64,000 bases of DNA from Halomonas qaidamensis (GTDB taxonomy: Bacteria > Pseudomonadota > Gammaproteobacteria > Pseudomonadales > Halomonadaceae): the NCBI RefSeq assembly GCF_025917315.1, contig NZ_CP080627.1, forward strand, positions 558,001 to 622,000, given 5' to 3'. The position numbers and the translations under genes are program-made. The notes under the pieces are model-generated. The model did not search any database. It saw only the letters and a program-made list of their open reading frames with translations, and had not been told where the DNA came from. Of the stretch, positions 38,407-49,607 are shown piece after piece (the first letter of the stretch is position 1; each line of letters begins with the position of its first letter).

Positions 38407-40092
38407 TTACATCTCCTCTGGGGCGCTAACCCCCATAAGGTCCAGCCCATTGCGTAGCACCTGCTTGGTTGCTAAACCAAGGGCTAAGCGTGTGTTGCGC
38501 AGAGTGTCATCTTCGACCATGACCTTAACGGCGTTGTAGCAGGTGTGGAAATCCCCTGAAAGATCCAATAAGTACTGAGCAACCTGCTGCGGTTCGCGAT
38601 TTTTGGCAGCATTCTCAACCACTTCTGGGTAGCGTGCCAAGCGGTTAAGCACGGCCTTTTCCTGGTCGCTATCAAGCAACGCAAGATTAGCTAGAGCAAC
38701 ACCGTGGTTGAAGGGCTGGCCTGCATCTTCGGCTTTACGCAGCATGCTAGATACCCGTGCATGGGCGTATTGGATGTAGTAAACCGGGTTATCGTTCGAT
38801 TGCGAGCGAGCCAGGTCAATATCAAACGTGAGCTGTGAATCCGCTCGGCGGGCCGCCAGGAAGAAGCGGGTAGCATCACGGCCAACTTCATCAATCAGGT
38901 CGCGCACGGTGACATAGCTGCCAGCACGTTTGGACAGTTTTACCTCTACGCCTGAGCGGGTCACCATGACCATTTGGTGGAGGACATAGTCGGGCCAGCC
39001 TTTTGGAATGCCAACTTCCAGTGCCTGCAAGCCTGCACGAACACGAGTAACCGTGGAGTGGTGGTCAGCTCCCTGCTCATTAATCACGGTTTTAAAGCCG
39101 CGCTGCCACTTATTCAGGTGGTAGGCCACATCCGGCAAGAAATAGGTATAGCCTCCTTCCCGTTTACGCATTACTCGGTCTTTGTCATCGCCAAAGGCAG
39201 TCGTGCGCAGCCACATAGCGCCATCTTCTTCGTAGGTATGGCCATTAGCAACGAGCTTTTCGACGGTCGCTTCGACTTTGCCATCTTGATACAACGATGA
39301 CTCAAGGAAGTAGACATCAAATTCAACGCCAAATGCTTTCAGGTCTAAGTCTTGTTCACGGCGCAGCCAAGCCACAGCAAAGGCTTGAATGGCATCAAGG
39401 TCATTAGCATCTGCTTTCGCAGTGACTTCACGATCATCGGCTGTCACCATTTTGCCAGCCATATAATCATTAGCCACATCAACAATGTACTCACCACGAT
39501 AGCCGTCTGCTGGCCAGCTTGGGTCATCGGGCCCAAGGCCCTTGGCGCGAGCCTGGACAGACAGCGCTAGGTTTTTGATCTGAGCGCCGGCATCGTTGTA
39601 ATAAAATTCGCGAGTCACATCGTAGCCCGTGGCTTCCAATAGGCGGCAAATACAGTCGCCTATTGCTGCGCCTCGACCATGACCAACGTGCAGTGGCCCT
39701 GTCGGGTTGGCAGAAACAAACTCCACCTGAACCTTCTCACCTTTGCCAATCAGGCTGCGTCCAAAGGCATCGCCGCTATCGAGCACTTGAGCAACAATTT
39801 GCGCGGCTGCATCAGTAGCGGCAAAAAAATTAATAAAACCAGGGCCTGCAATCTCGGTTTTTTGAATGGCATCGCTGGCGGGTAGGGCGGCAACCAATAG
39901 GTCGGCAAGCTCGCGAGGTTTCTTTGCTGCAGGCTTTGCCAGCATAAGGGCTAGGTTGGTGGCGTAGTCGCCGTGGGCTTTATCTTTGGTCGGATCAACT
40001 TTAATCGTCGGCTGTAGATCGTCGGGCAGCACGCCTTGGTGCTTAAGCGCGTCAATTGCGCCTTCTAGCAAAGTAATAATGGTGTCTTTCAT
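38407..40092 (-). CDS. argS: Arginyl-tRNA synthetase
   Basis: A 561-residue class I aminoacyl-tRNA synthetase. The N-terminal Add1 domain is followed by the HIGH-type motif [17 protein letters not shown], the [19 protein letters not shown] region in place of KMSK, and the C-terminal anticodon-binding domain (DALRP) with the final residue Met as in the family. Full length. Confidence 0.98.
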   Translation of the reverse strand: MKDTIITLLEGAIDALKHQGVLPDDLQPTIKVDPTKDKAHGDYATNLALMLAKPAAKKPRELADLLVAALPASDAIQKTEIAGPGFINFFAATDAAAQIVAQVLDSGDAFGRSLIGKGEKVQVEFVSANPTGPLHVGHGRGAAIGDCICRLLEATGYDVTREFYYNDAGAQIKNLALSVQARAKGLGPDDPSWPADGYRGEYIVDVANDYMAGKMVTADDREVTAKADANDLDAIQAFAVAWLRREQDLDLKAFGVEFDVYFLESSLYQDGKVEATVEKLVANGHTYEEDGAMWLRTTAFGDDKDRVMRKREGGYTYFLPDVAYHLNKWQRGFKTVINEQGADHHSTVTRVRAGLQALEVGIPKGWPDYVLHQMVMVTRSGVEVKLSKRAGSYVTVRDLIDEVGRDATRFFLAARRADSQLTFDIDLARSQSNDNPVYYIQYAHARVSSMLRKAEDAGQPFNHGVALANLALLDSDQEKAVLNRLARYPEVVENAAKNREPQQVAQYLLDLSGDFHTCYNAVKVMVEDDTLRNTRLALGLATKQVLRNGLDLMGVSAPEEM

Positions 40093-40236
40093 TTAAATAT
40101 CCGGATGTCGTCGGTGGCGGCGTGTGCGTGCGCTCATATCAAGTAGCGGCAAAGTGGTCATTATCGGCAATTGGCGCGCAGTTTCAAAGCCGTATTCCGT
40201 TACAGGGTGAGCTGGTTGCCTCTAATACGCCTATCT

Positions 40237-42495
40237 TTATGCAAGAGTTTGCGGGTCAATATCGATAGACCAACGTACTTTGCGAGCGTCTCGGTTTGCC
40301 TCTAACCACTGTACCAGCCAGTTAGCTGCCGTGTGACGCTGGCTACGTTTATCCGCTGCCAGCATGATGTGTATATGATAACGGTTTTGGCGGCGCTCCA
40401 TGGGTGCAGGAACAGGGCCTAAGCAGCGAACCGCTAGATTTACCATTGTTAACCATTCCCTTAGAGCCAGAGCAGCTTGCTGAGCCAAAGAGATAGCAGC
40501 TTCTTCGTTAGGGCTTTCAAAGCGTAGCAGGGCCATAAAGCAAAAAGGCGGCAGTTTTGCGATACGGCGCTCTTCTAATAAGCTGCGTGCGAGTGCGCCA
40601 TAACCATGCTCAGCAAGCTGGCCCAGGTGCGGGTCATCGGGGTGTAGGGTTTGTACCAAAACCCGTCCTGGATGAGCTGCGCGCCCAGCGCGTCCGGCGA
40701 CTTGTTCGAGCAACTGCGCGCTGTGTTCCATGGCGCGAAAGTCAGCAGCATAGAGGCCGCCATCGGCATTGACCACCACCACCAGCGTGACATGGGGCAG
40801 GTGGTGGCCTTTAGCGAGCATTTGGGTGCCAACAAGCAAGCAAGGCTCGCCCCGCTGAATCTCCTTGAGTATCTGCTCAAAACTCTCTTTTTTACGTGTA
40901 CTGTCGCGGTCAATACGGTGCACAGTAACGTTTGGGAACAAGCCTTGAAGCGTTTCTTCGGTGCGTTCGGTGCCGCTGCCCAGAGCGCGCAGGTCACCGC
41001 TGCCACACTCGGGGCAAGCGTCTGGCAGCGCGCGCCGACTATCACAATGGTGGCAGGCTAGAAGTGGCGGCTGCCGGTGCAGCGTCATGCGTGAATCGCA
41101 TTGCCCGCACTCGGCTATCCAGCCACAGCTATGGCAGGCAAGCGTTGGTGCAAACCCCCGCCGGTTGATAAACACCAGTGCCTGCTTGCCTGCCTTTAAG
41201 GTGTTTTTGATGGCGGTGATAGCGCCAGGCAGAAGCCCGCCTTGGCGCCGCTGGTGGCGTAGGTCAATCAATTCAAGCTTGGCAGGCGGGTGACGGCTAG
41301 GGCGCTGGGTAAGCCGCAGATGACGATACGTTCCTGAAAGCGCCTGCTGCAAGCTTTCGAAGGAGGGCGTGGCACTGCCTAATAGCAGGGGAATATTGTG
41401 GTAGTGAGCCCTGGCAACGGCTAAATCTCGAGCGTTGTAGCGAAGCCCATCGTGCTGTTTATAAGAGCCATCATGCTCTTCGTCAACGATAATGGCGCCT
41501 GGGTTTTTGAGCGGAGTAAAAATAGCTGAGCGGGTGCCAATAATGACGAGTGCGCGGCCATTGGCAGCGGCTTCCCATACATCCAGTCGCTCCAAGTCGG
41601 TAAGCCCAGAATGCAGCGCCATGACCGGTACCCTAAAGCGGCTCTTGAAACGCGCTAGGGTTTGCGGCGTGAGGCCTATTTCAGGCACCAGTACCAGTGA
41701 CTGTTTGCCCTTAGCGGCGAGGGCTTCAATTAGCTGAAGGTAAATTTCAGTTTTACCGCTTCCAGTCACGCCTTCAAGTAAGCAAGGATGGTAGTTTTCG
41801 AGTTTTTCATGCAATACAGCAAGTGCCGAGGCTTGTTCTCTATTCAGCGGAAGCGATGGCGAGGCCAGCAAGTTGCCGCCAGCGGGCGGTGTTGCGGCTA
41901 ATGTGGTTTCTTGGGGTTGGGCGAAGCCCTTTTTCTGCAAAGCTAGAAGTTGCTCTCGGGTAAAACCATGGGCAGTGACTGCCCGGCTAGCCAGCCCGTG
42001 TGGGTGCTGGCACAGCAGGGCATACAGCTCGGCTTGCTTGGGTGCTCGCTGAAGCGATAGTTCATCACCCCGTGACAGCGGGAGCCACAGCGTCTGCATT
42101 CTTCCCCCCATGGGATGGCCCTGGCGCAACCGGGCGGGCATGGCTAGCTGCATCGTGTCGCCTAAACTGTGCTGGTAATAGCGGGCGGCAAAATGGCATA
42201 GCCACTGCCAGTCGTTGGGCAGTGGGGCGTCGTCTAGCACCTCGCTGATAGCACGTAGCTTTGTGCGAGGCAATTCACTGCCGTTGGCAAGCTCTGCCAC
42301 CACGCCGACTACTTCTCTGCGGCCAAAGGGTACGCGCACTCTAAGACCCACCACCCAGCCGCACGCGGGAGGCTGGCGTGTTGGCAAATAGTCAAATAAT
42401 CGTCGCAGCGGCGATGGCAGTGCGACCTTTAATACTTGAAAAGGTGATGACGTCGCGTCTTGAGGGCGTGCCTGGGTAGAAACAGAGTCGGACAA
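40237..42495 (-). CDS. priA: Primosomal replication protein N' (PriA helicase)
   Basis: A 752-residue superfamily 2 helicase that restarts stalled forks. The N-terminal DNA-binding domain begins FQVLKVALPSPLRRLFDYLP. Walker A is GVTGSGKTEIYL and the DEEH box is IIVDEEHDGSYKQ. The zinc-binding cysteines form clusters CHSCGWIAECGQC, CHHC and CPECGSG. I choose the TTG at 42495, with GGAGG 4 nt before it, because the in-frame extension to 42639 adds 48 residues unlike any PriA and would overlap the rpmE start. Divergent from rpmE. Confidence 0.94.
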   Translation of the reverse strand: MSDSVSTQARPQDATSSPFQVLKVALPSPLRRLFDYLPTRQPPACGWVVGLRVRVPFGRREVVGVVAELANGSELPRTKLRAISEVLDDAPLPNDWQWLCHFAARYYQHSLGDTMQLAMPARLRQGHPMGGRMQTLWLPLSRGDELSLQRAPKQAELYALLCQHPHGLASRAVTAHGFTREQLLALQKKGFAQPQETTLAATPPAGGNLLASPSLPLNREQASALAVLHEKLENYHPCLLEGVTGSGKTEIYLQLIEALAAKGKQSLVLVPEIGLTPQTLARFKSRFRVPVMALHSGLTDLERLDVWEAAANGRALVIIGTRSAIFTPLKNPGAIIVDEEHDGSYKQHDGLRYNARDLAVARAHYHNIPLLLGSATPSFESLQQALSGTYRHLRLTQRPSRHPPAKLELIDLRHQRRQGGLLPGAITAIKNTLKAGKQALVFINRRGFAPTLACHSCGWIAECGQCDSRMTLHRQPPLLACHHCDSRRALPDACPECGSGDLRALGSGTERTEETLQGLFPNVTVHRIDRDSTRKKESFEQILKEIQRGEPCLLVGTQMLAKGHHLPHVTLVVVVNADGGLYAADFRAMEHSAQLLEQVAGRAGRAAHPGRVLVQTLHPDDPHLGQLAEHGYGALARSLLEERRIAKLPPFCFMALLRFESPNEEAAISLAQQAALALREWLTMVNLAVRCLGPVPAPMERRQNRYHIHIMLAADKRSQRHTAANWLVQWLEANRDARKVRWSIDIDPQTLA

Positions 42496-42640
42496 TTGGC
42501 CTCCGGCGTTTAGTTTGCTAGAATGCGCGGCCGCTCTGAATCTATAGGATGGAGCGGTTAACCGGTTAGCAGTTTTTTCAAACCCGTATGCGGTGCCTGG
42601 CAACGGATCAGGTGGCGGCATACAGCTCATGAGGCTCAAG

Positions 42641-42856
42641 ATGAAACAAGGTATCCACCCGAATTACAACACGGTCACCGCTAGCTGTTCTTGCGGTGCA
42701 AGCTTCCAGGTTGGTTCTACCTCTGGTCAGGACTTCTCTCTGGACGTGTGCTCCAACTGCCACCCGTTCTACACTGGTAAGCAGAAGCAAGCGACCACTG
42801 GTGGCCGTGTAGAACGCTTTAACAAGCGTTTTGGCGCTGCTGTTAAGCGCGGCTAA
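42641..42856 (+). CDS. rpmE: 50S ribosomal protein L31 (zinc-binding type)
   Basis: A 71-residue ribosomal protein. It starts at [19 protein letters not shown] (ATG 42641, GAGG 7 nt upstream); an in-frame ATG at 42593 lacks a site. The cysteines at 16, 18, 37 and 40 mark it as the C+ (zinc) form, so a C-minus paralogue under Zur control may exist elsewhere. Followed by tandem terminators. Confidence 0.97.
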   Translation: MKQGIHPNYNTVTASCSCGASFQVGSTSGQDFSLDVCSNCHPFYTGKQKQATTGGRVERFNKRFGAAVKRG

Positions 42857-42922
42857 TCCTAACGGATTTGCGCTATTGCATACACACAATGTGTTTTGCA
42901 AAAAATCACGCCATGGCGTAAT

Positions 42923-42967
42923 GCCGATCAGTTAAGAAAATTAATATGATCGGCTGACCGATTTTTT
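42923..42967 (+). terminator. rpmE proximal terminator with a competing hairpin
   Basis: ATCGG (42949-42953) pairs with CCGAT (42958-42962) and is followed by TTTTTT. A longer alternative pairs GCCGATCA (42923-42930) with TGATCGGC (42947-42954) and would consume the left arm of the terminator, so the two folds are mutually exclusive. Confidence 0.6.
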
Positions 42968-42978
42968 CGGAGCCTTCA

Positions 42979-43015
42979 AAACCCATAGTCAGGTTTACTG
43001 ACTACGGGTTTTTTT
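42979..43015 (+). terminator. rpmE distal terminator
   Basis: AACCCATAGTCAG pairs with CTGACTACGGGTT (one mismatch), loop GTTTA, followed by TTTTT. A strong intrinsic terminator. Confidence 0.93.
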
Positions 43016-43071
43016 ATGTTCTTAAGCCAGGCACTGGAAGCTCTTCAGGATTTCACCTCGGATGACTTCAG

Positions 43072-43110
43072 TAAAAAGGAGACCGGGTCGGTATCCGATA
43101 CGGTCTCCTT
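43072..43110 (-). terminator. Terminator of valS
   Basis: AAGGAGACCG (43076-43085) pairs perfectly with CGGTCTCCTT (43101-43110), with a further TCGG/CCGA inner stem. On the minus strand it ends in TTTTTAC. It lies about 105 bp after the valS stop. Confidence 0.88.
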
Positions 43111-43168
43111 CTAAGCCCACTTATCGCAAGCTTAACTGACAAGCATTCCACCTCGAGGTGTCGCCTTT

Positions 43169-43207
43169 AGTCTAGCTAATCAGTCTAGCTAATCAGTCTA
43201 GCTAATC
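43169..43207. repeat. 3 x 13 bp perfect tandem repeat just after the valS stop
   Basis: AGTCTAGCTAATC occurs three times without mismatch at 43169-43181, 43182-43194 and 43195-43207, ending 8 bp from the valS stop codon. Because 13 is not a multiple of three, the TAG triplets on the minus strand fall in all three frames. Confidence 0.95.
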
Positions 43208-43214
43208 GTTCACT

Positions 43215-46061
43215 CTACAGCGCCGCGATCTTCACTTGTTGCTCTTCCAGCAGCTTTTTGGCAGCTTGGAATTCAGCGAGTTTGCCACGCTCTTTTTCCA
43301 CCACGGCTTCTGGGGCTTTGGCGATAAAGCCTTCGTTGCCGAGCTTCTTCTCGATACCGCCGATCAACTTGTCCTGCTTGTCAATTTCTTTAGCCAGGCG
43401 TTTGAGTTCGGCGTCTTTGTCGATGAGATCCGCCATCGGCACCAGCACTTCCATATCGCCCACTAGCTGCGTTGCGCAGAGCGGTGCGTCGTCTGGGTTG
43501 GACAGCCAGGTGGCGCTTTCTAGCTTGGCCAGCTTGGCTAGGAAGTGGCGGTTGCTTTCCAAGCGCTGGGCGTCTTCCGGCTTGCCTTTGGTGAGCAGTA
43601 CGTCCAGCGGTTTGCCAGGGGCAATGTTCATCTCGGCGCGGATGTTACGCACTGCGATAATCACGCCTTTCAACCATTCGATATCCCGAGTGGCCTGTTC
43701 GTCGATTTTGCTTTCGTCGGCTTCCGGCCAGGCTTGGAGCATGATCGACGCGCCATCACCGACGAAGGTGCCGGCCAGTGGTGCAACGCGCTGCCAGATC
43801 TCTTCTGAGATATAGGGCATCATCGGGTGAGCGAGGCGCAGAATAGTTTCCAGTACGCGGACCAGCGTACGGCGGGTGCCACGTTTGGCTTCCGCACTGG
43901 CGTTTTCGTCCCATAAAACAGGCTTGGAAAGCTCCAAGTACCAGTCGCAGTACTCGTTCCAGACAAACTCATACAGCGCTTGGGAAGCGTGGTCAAAGCG
44001 GTACTCGTCCATCGCTTTGGTGACCTGGGTTTCGGTTTTCTGCAGCTGGGAAATAATCCAGCGGTCGGCCAGTGAAAGCTCAACGTCGCCACCCTCTGTT
44101 CCGCAATCTTCACCTTCGGCATTCATAAGCACGTAGCGTGAAGCGTTCCACAGCTTGTTGCAGAAGTTGCGATAGCCATCCAGGCGGTTCATATCAAACT
44201 TAATATCGCGCCCGGTGGTTGCCTGGGAAAGGAACGTAAAGCGCAGGGCATCGGTGCCGTGGGCTTCAATGCCGTCTTTAAATTCGTCCTTGGTTGCTTT
44301 GGCGATGGCCTTGGCCTGTCTCGGCTGCATCATATTGCCGGTGCGCTTTTCCAGCAGCGCATCTAGCGTGATGCCGTCAATCAGGTCGATGGGGTCCAGT
44401 ACGTTGCCTTTGGATTTGGACATTTTCTGACCCTGACCGTCGCGTACCAAACCGTGCACATAAACGGTTTTGAACGGGACTTCGCCAGTGAACTTGAGGG
44501 TCATCATGATCATCCGGGCGACCCAGAAGAAGATAATGTCAAAACCGGTCACCAGCACGCTGGAGGGGTGGAAGGTTTCCAGTTCTGGGGTTTTTTCTGG
44601 CCAGCCTAGGGTGCCAAACGTCCACAGGCCCGAGCTGAACCAGGTGTCGAGGACGTCTTCGTCTTGGGTCAGGGTGACGTCTGCCGAAAGGCCGTGCTTC
44701 TCGCGGGCTTCCTCTTCGCTACGGGCAACGTAGACATTGCCTTCCGCGTCGTACCAGGCAGGAATGCGGTGGCCCCACCACAGCTGGCGGGAGATACACC
44801 AGTCTTGCAGGTCGCGCATCCAAGCGAAGTACATGTTTTCGTAGTTCTTCGGTACGAACTGGATGTCGCCGTTTTCTACCGCTTCAATGGCGGGCTTGGC
44901 CAACGTTTCTACCGCAACAAACCATTGATCAGTGAGCAGCGGTTCGATCACATCGCCGGAACGGTCGCCATAGGGCAGGGTGTTGTTGACGGCTTCTACC
45001 TGTTCCAAAAGGCCCAGAGCGTCCATATCGGCAACAATTTGCTTACGCGCTTCAAAACGGTCCAACCCTGCGTATTTGGCGGGCAGGGTGGCGTCTTCGT
45101 CGGGCTGGGGAGTGCCTTTTAGGTCGAAGATTTCAGCGCGCTCAAGGATGGTGGCATCCTTGGTGAACACATTGATCAGCAGGTGGTTCTGGCGCTTGCC
45201 GACTTCGTAGTCATTGAAGTCGTGGGCCGGGGTGATCTTTACGCAGCCGGAGCCTTTTTCCATATCGGCGTGCTCGTCGGCAACGATAGGAATGCGGCGG
45301 CCGACCAGCGGCAATTCGATAAATTTGCCGACCAGCGAAGCATAGCGAGCATCATCGGGGTTAACCGCGACACCCGTATCGCCTAGCAAGGTTTCAGGGC
45401 GAGTGGTTGCCACGACCAGGTAATCGTTACCATCGGTGGTTTTGACGCCATCGGCCAGCGGGTAGCGGAAGTGCCAGAAGCTGCCCTGCTGCTCTTTGTT
45501 TTCCACTTCCAGGTCGGAAATCGCGGTGTGTAGGGTAGGGTCCCAGTTAACCAGGCGTTTGCCACGGTAGATCAACTTTTCTTCGTGCAAGCGCACGAAC
45601 ACTTCTTGCACGGCTTTATAGAAGCCGTCATCCATCGTGAAGCGCTCGCGGGACCAATCAACGCTGGCGCCCATGCGGCGCAGCTGGCGGGTGATGTGGC
45701 CGCCGGACTCCTCTTTCCACTCCCATACCTTGTCGATAAACGCATCGCGGCCCAGGTCGTGGCGGGTTTTGCCTTCTTCCGCGGCAATTTTACGCTCAAC
45801 CAGCATTTGCGTGGCGATTCCGGCGTGGTCGGTGCCTACCTGCCACAGGGTGTTGTTGCCCTGCATCCGCTTCCAACGCGTCAGGGTATCCATAATGGTG
45901 TCCTGGAACGCGTGGCCCATGTGCAGGCTGCCGGTCACGTTAGGCGGTGGAATCATGATCGAAAACGGCTTACCGCGGCCTGTTGGGGCGAAGCGGTTGT
46001 CGGCTTCCCAGCGTTCGTACCAGCGGGTTTCGATCTGTTCGGGTTGGTAGGTCTTTTCCAT
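43215..46061 (-). CDS. valS: Valyl-tRNA synthetase
   Basis: A 948-residue class I synthetase. HIGH motif [14 protein letters not shown] near residue 41-54, the CP1 editing domain between, KMSKSKGN after the middle, and a C-terminal coiled coil ([20 protein letters not shown]). Start ATG at 46061 gives the family N-terminus [19 protein letters not shown]; the in-frame TTG at 46085 adds eight unlikely residues. It is separated from holC here by the secretion genes. Confidence 0.97.
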   Translation of the reverse strand: MEKTYQPEQIETRWYERWEADNRFAPTGRGKPFSIMIPPPNVTGSLHMGHAFQDTIMDTLTRWKRMQGNNTLWQVGTDHAGIATQMLVERKIAAEEGKTRHDLGRDAFIDKVWEWKEESGGHITRQLRRMGASVDWSRERFTMDDGFYKAVQEVFVRLHEEKLIYRGKRLVNWDPTLHTAISDLEVENKEQQGSFWHFRYPLADGVKTTDGNDYLVVATTRPETLLGDTGVAVNPDDARYASLVGKFIELPLVGRRIPIVADEHADMEKGSGCVKITPAHDFNDYEVGKRQNHLLINVFTKDATILERAEIFDLKGTPQPDEDATLPAKYAGLDRFEARKQIVADMDALGLLEQVEAVNNTLPYGDRSGDVIEPLLTDQWFVAVETLAKPAIEAVENGDIQFVPKNYENMYFAWMRDLQDWCISRQLWWGHRIPAWYDAEGNVYVARSEEEAREKHGLSADVTLTQDEDVLDTWFSSGLWTFGTLGWPEKTPELETFHPSSVLVTGFDIIFFWVARMIMMTLKFTGEVPFKTVYVHGLVRDGQGQKMSKSKGNVLDPIDLIDGITLDALLEKRTGNMMQPRQAKAIAKATKDEFKDGIEAHGTDALRFTFLSQATTGRDIKFDMNRLDGYRNFCNKLWNASRYVLMNAEGEDCGTEGGDVELSLADRWIISQLQKTETQVTKAMDEYRFDHASQALYEFVWNEYCDWYLELSKPVLWDENASAEAKRGTRRTLVRVLETILRLAHPMMPYISEEIWQRVAPLAGTFVGDGASIMLQAWPEADESKIDEQATRDIEWLKGVIIAVRNIRAEMNIAPGKPLDVLLTKGKPEDAQRLESNRHFLAKLAKLESATWLSNPDDAPLCATQLVGDMEVLVPMADLIDKDAELKRLAKEIDKQDKLIGGIEKKLGNEGFIAKAPEAVVEKERGKLAEFQAAKKLLEEQQVKIAAL

Positions 46062-46155
46062 GGGGAGTCGGCTCACGGCTTGCAAAAAAAAATGGTGGCA
46101 AGTATACCGCGAACGACCCCCTGGCGTCAGGGGCGTTGATGAAACCGCACAGCGG

Positions 46156-47472
46156 TTAATCGCGTAGGGCGCGGTCGCGTACTTTCACCACGGGTTCCAT
46201 GAGGTAGTCCAGTACGCTGCGCTTACCGTTGAGAATATCGATTTCCGCCACCATGCCAGGAATAATGGTCAGCGGTTCATTGTCAGCGTCGAAGAGATAG
46301 CCGTCGGTGCGCACCTCAACGGGGTACATCAACTCACCGCTTTCTGGCATTTGAACGGCGTCGGCGGCAATAGTGACCAGCTCGCCATCCAGGCCGCCGT
46401 AACGGGCAAAGTCGTAGGCCGTTAGTTTTACCTTCACCGGCTGGCCGGGGTAGAGGAAGGCGATATCCGAGGGGCGAATATGCGCTTCTACGACCAAGGC
46501 GTCATCGGCTGGGACGACCTCCACGAGCGGCTCACCAGAGCCTGCTACGCCACCTACGGTGCTAATATGCACTTGATTCACGACCCCTGCGACTGGCGAG
46601 CGGATGGTGGTGCGTGCCACCTGATCCGCTCGGCCGGGAAGCGTCTTTTGTAGCTCTGCGGCCTGTGAGGTCGCTTCGGCCAGTTGGGCGAGCGCATCGG
46701 CTTCAAAAGCATTGCGAGCGGCTGCTTTGCGGTCTTCAATTTCAGCGATGGAAGATTCTGCGCGGGCAACAGCACTTTGTTGGCGGGCTACCTCGCCGCG
46801 CAGTTCGTTGAGCGATTGACGTACTCGCAGCAGCGAGGTCTCTGGCTCAATGCCGCGCTGAGCCAGTGGCTGAATGATGGCCAGCTCTCGTTCGGCCAGC
46901 TGCACGCCGGAACGGGCGGTGCTTAACGCGGCTTCGAGCTCCGCTTTTTCCTGACGGCGCTGATAGCCCTGCTGTTCTAATACTTGAAGTTCGGCGCTTA
47001 GCTCCAACTGCCGCCCATGAAACAGGCGGGTTTCGCTCGCAGCCACACTAGGTGCGCTTTGGCTGAGTGCATCATCGAGTGCCAGCGGCGTTTGGTTGAT
47101 TTCGGCTTCCAGGCGTTGCAAGCGTAGTTGCAGGGAACGTAGGCGCTGTAGGCTCTCTTCGTAGTCGCCTTCCAGCGTGCCGCCACTAAGCACCATCAGC
47201 GTGTCGCCTTGTTCGACCGTATCCCCACGGCGTACGTTAATCTCGGTTACCACGCCGCCTTCCAGGCTTTCTACTACTTGCAGGCTGCGCGAGGGCACGA
47301 CTTTGCCTTGCCCTCGGGTCACTTCGTCCACCTCCGTGAGATAAGCCCACAAGAAGCCAATCAGTAAAAAGCCAATAATGGTGAGCAGGAGTAGGCTGCT
47401 AGCAATTGGCCGCTTGTTGCGGCCATGGCGTACAAAGTGTTCAAAATCAAGCTGGGACGTCGGGCGGCTCAC
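46156..47472 (-). CDS. HlyD/LapC-type membrane-fusion protein of a type I secretion system
   Basis: A 438-residue periplasmic adaptor. One N-terminal transmembrane helix (about residues 24-45) is followed by a lipoyl half-motif ([17 protein letters not shown]), a long coiled-coil hairpin (about 95-270, rich in Leu/Glu/Ala/Gln) and the second lipoyl half [15 protein letters not shown], then a beta-barrel domain ending [22 protein letters not shown], the classical HlyD C-terminal motif. Starts at a GTG that overlaps the ABC-gene stop by 4 nt. It bridges the ABC exporter and the TolC-like channel. Confidence 0.93.
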   Translation of the reverse strand: MSRPTSQLDFEHFVRHGRNKRPIASSLLLLTIIGFLLIGFLWAYLTEVDEVTRGQGKVVPSRSLQVVESLEGGVVTEINVRRGDTVEQGDTLMVLSGGTLEGDYEESLQRLRSLQLRLQRLEAEINQTPLALDDALSQSAPSVAASETRLFHGRQLELSAELQVLEQQGYQRRQEKAELEAALSTARSGVQLAERELAIIQPLAQRGIEPETSLLRVRQSLNELRGEVARQQSAVARAESSIAEIEDRKAAARNAFEADALAQLAEATSQAAELQKTLPGRADQVARTTIRSPVAGVVNQVHISTVGGVAGSGEPLVEVVPADDALVVEAHIRPSDIAFLYPGQPVKVKLTAYDFARYGGLDGELVTIAADAVQMPESGELMYPVEVRTDGYLFDADNEPLTIIPGMVAEIDILNGKRSVLDYLMEPVVKVRDRALRD

Positions 47473-49607
47473 AATGCTGTTCCTTCACGCGTGCGGTGGG
47501 GCGCTGCTTCAACGGGGCGCATCACCTGGGCCTTGGGGCCATCGGCAATAATCTGGCCTTGATCAACAATAATCACCCGATCAACCAGCGCTAACAGACT
47601 GGTGCGGTGCGTCACGACGACCAGGGTTTGCGACTGGCTAGCGGCTTTTAGCCGTGAGATCACCTCTTTTTCGGTTTGAATATCCATTGCACTGGTTGGC
47701 TCATCCATCAGCAACATCGGTGGGGCTCCCAGCAGCGCGCGGGCAAGGCAGATGAGCTGCCGCTGGCCACCGGAAAGCCCTTCGCCGCGCTCACCAATGG
47801 GCATGTCGTAGCCCTGGGGGTGGCGGGCGATAAAGTCGTGGGCACCGGCCAGTTTGGCGGCCTGGAGAATTTGTTCATCGGTAGGGTGGTGGGCACCAAT
47901 CGCAATATTCTGGCGAACAGTGCCAGAAAACAGCCACGCTTCCTGCAACACGCTACCAATGTTGTGACGTAAATCCGCAGGGTCAATTTGGCGAATATCG
48001 GTGTCGTCTACTAGTACCGCGCCTTTTTCGGGCGGGTAAATGCCGAGCAGTAGCCGCGCCAGGGTACTTTTACCGGAACCCACGCGGCCCAGTAGCGCAA
48101 CCTTTTCTCCAGGCTCGATCGTCAGATTGATATTGGCCAATGCTGCAGTGGTTTGCTCTGGGTAGCGGAAGCTCACATCTTGCAGGCTGATTTTGCCTTC
48201 CAGAGAAGGGCGGCTTAAGTAGTGACGGCCAGCGGGGCGCTCGGAAGGCATATTCATTAGCTGGTCAAGCGCGCGGTAAGAGGTGCGGGCTTGGTTAATG
48301 CGGGTCATGGTTTGAGCCAGCTGCGCCAGCGGCGCGAGTGCACGACCGGTGAGAATCACACAGGCAATCATTGCACCCATGGAAATCACCCCGTCACCGA
48401 CTAAAAACACCCCATACACCACAATGCTCACCTGAGCGGCTTGCTGGGCGAACGCGGTGGCATTCAGAGCAAACTGTTGAATTGCGCGGCCTTTACGACC
48501 CACGTTAGATTGCTGCTGAACGCTCTCTTCCCAGCGTTGGCGAATCATTGGCGCAGCGCCACTGGCTTTAATGGTTTCCAGCCCTGCTACCGCTTCAATC
48601 AGCACGCCCTGCTTGGAACGGCTCTCTTCAAACGCTTGGCCGGACAGGCGTTTAAGAAAGGGCTGCACCGCCAGGCCAATCAGCAGTACCAACGGCACGG
48701 CAATCAGCGGCACCATAAAAAGCGGCCCCCCAATCAGATAAATCACGCCGATAAACAGGAAGATAAACGGCAAATCGACGAGGGCTACCAGCGATGCTGA
48801 GGCGAAGAAATCGCGCAGCGACTCAAATTCCCGCAGGGTGTTGGCAAACCCACCGGTAGAGCCCCGCTTGGCACTCATTTGTAGGTTGAGCACATGGTCA
48901 AAAATGCGCCTGCCCATGCGCAGGTCAGCTTCTTGTCCCGCCCGTTCAATAAACAGTTGGCGCAACGTTTTTACCGCAAAATCAAACAGCAATGCGATAC
49001 TCACACCCACGGTTAGCGCGACGAGCGATTCAATGGCCTCGTTGGGCAATACGCGGTCGTAAACCACCATAATAAACAGTGAGGTGGCTAGCCCAAGGAA
49101 GTTGGTTAGCGCAGCGGCAATCACCACTTGGGTGTACACCCAACGATTAGACGAGAGGGCGCTCCAAAACCAGTGGCCGCCTTGTATGGCTGGCTCGCTA
49201 TTCAGGGCTACCGGCCGGTAGCGGGCGCGCACTGCAATCAGGTGGCCAATGTACTCTGCTTGCAGGGCACTTAACGCGGTTTCGACCGGCTGTTTGCCTA
49301 ATGCCGGGTCAAACAGTGCAAAACGCTCATCATCAATGCGCTCAATGATGACCACGGCGCGCCCGTTTTTTAGCAGCGCGACCGCTGGCAGCAGCGAGTT
49401 CCCCAGAGTTGCCAGGGCATGTTCGCCCAGCGCAGCGACCATGCCGTGACGCTCGGCAGCATCAATAAAGCCGTCGGGAGTGAGCGGGGTGTGTGCGCCT
49501 ACCCGTTGGGCGCGCACAGCCGCTTCTGAGACCGGTAGTTCAAGCCGAGCCGCCACAAAGGTCAGGCATTGCTCAAGGGCATCTGTGGGCGGATTAGCGG
49601 CGTTCAA
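47469..49607 (-). CDS. Type I secretion ABC transporter/ATPase (LssB/LapB type)
   Basis: A 712-residue half-transporter. The N-terminal ~130 residues resemble a C39-like domain without the Cys-His catalytic arrangement, typical of exporters of large RTX proteins that keep their C-terminal signal. A six-helix membrane domain (about 155-435) follows. The nucleotide-binding domain has Walker A GRVGSGKSTLARLLLG, signature LSGGQRQLICLARALLG and Walker B MLLMDEPTSAMD. The start is TTG inside the 3' end of the TolC-like gene (14-nt overlap, GGAG 7 nt upstream). No substrate gene is adjacent. Confidence 0.92.
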   Translation of the reverse strand: MNAANPPTDALEQCLTFVAARLELPVSEAAVRAQRVGAHTPLTPDGFIDAAERHGMVAALGEHALATLGNSLLPAVALLKNGRAVVIIERIDDERFALFDPALGKQPVETALSALQAEYIGHLIAVRARYRPVALNSEPAIQGGHWFWSALSSNRWVYTQVVIAAALTNFLGLATSLFIMVVYDRVLPNEAIESLVALTVGVSIALLFDFAVKTLRQLFIERAGQEADLRMGRRIFDHVLNLQMSAKRGSTGGFANTLREFESLRDFFASASLVALVDLPFIFLFIGVIYLIGGPLFMVPLIAVPLVLLIGLAVQPFLKRLSGQAFEESRSKQGVLIEAVAGLETIKASGAAPMIRQRWEESVQQQSNVGRKGRAIQQFALNATAFAQQAAQVSIVVYGVFLVGDGVISMGAMIACVILTGRALAPLAQLAQTMTRINQARTSYRALDQLMNMPSERPAGRHYLSRPSLEGKISLQDVSFRYPEQTTAALANINLTIEPGEKVALLGRVGSGKSTLARLLLGIYPPEKGAVLVDDTDIRQIDPADLRHNIGSVLQEAWLFSGTVRQNIAIGAHHPTDEQILQAAKLAGAHDFIARHPQGYDMPIGERGEGLSGGQRQLICLARALLGAPPMLLMDEPTSAMDIQTEKEVISRLKAASQSQTLVVVTHRTSLLALVDRVIIVDQGQIIADGPKAQVMRPVEAAPHRTREGTAL

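Larger units (their letters stand above)
42857..43214. other. 358-bp gene-free stretch between rpmE and valS
   Basis: It holds, in order, two rpmE terminator hairpins (42949-42967 and 42979-43015), the valS terminator hairpin (43072-43110) and a 3 x 13 bp tandem repeat (43169-43207). I see no coding frame of merit. Confidence 0.7.

Noticed and set aside
40557..41293. Several open frames on the plus strand within priA
   Set aside because: They are antisense shadows of a well-supported PriA coding sequence; arginine/serine-rich composition is typical of such shadows.
40237..42639. Long form of PriA with 48 extra N-terminal residues
   Set aside because: The extension has no family resemblance, overlaps the rpmE leader, and a TTG with a clear GGAGG site exists at 42495.
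43169..43207. Three perfect 13-bp repeats as a miniature CRISPR or iteron array
   Set aside because: There are no spacers between units, and neither replication genes nor cas genes are nearby.
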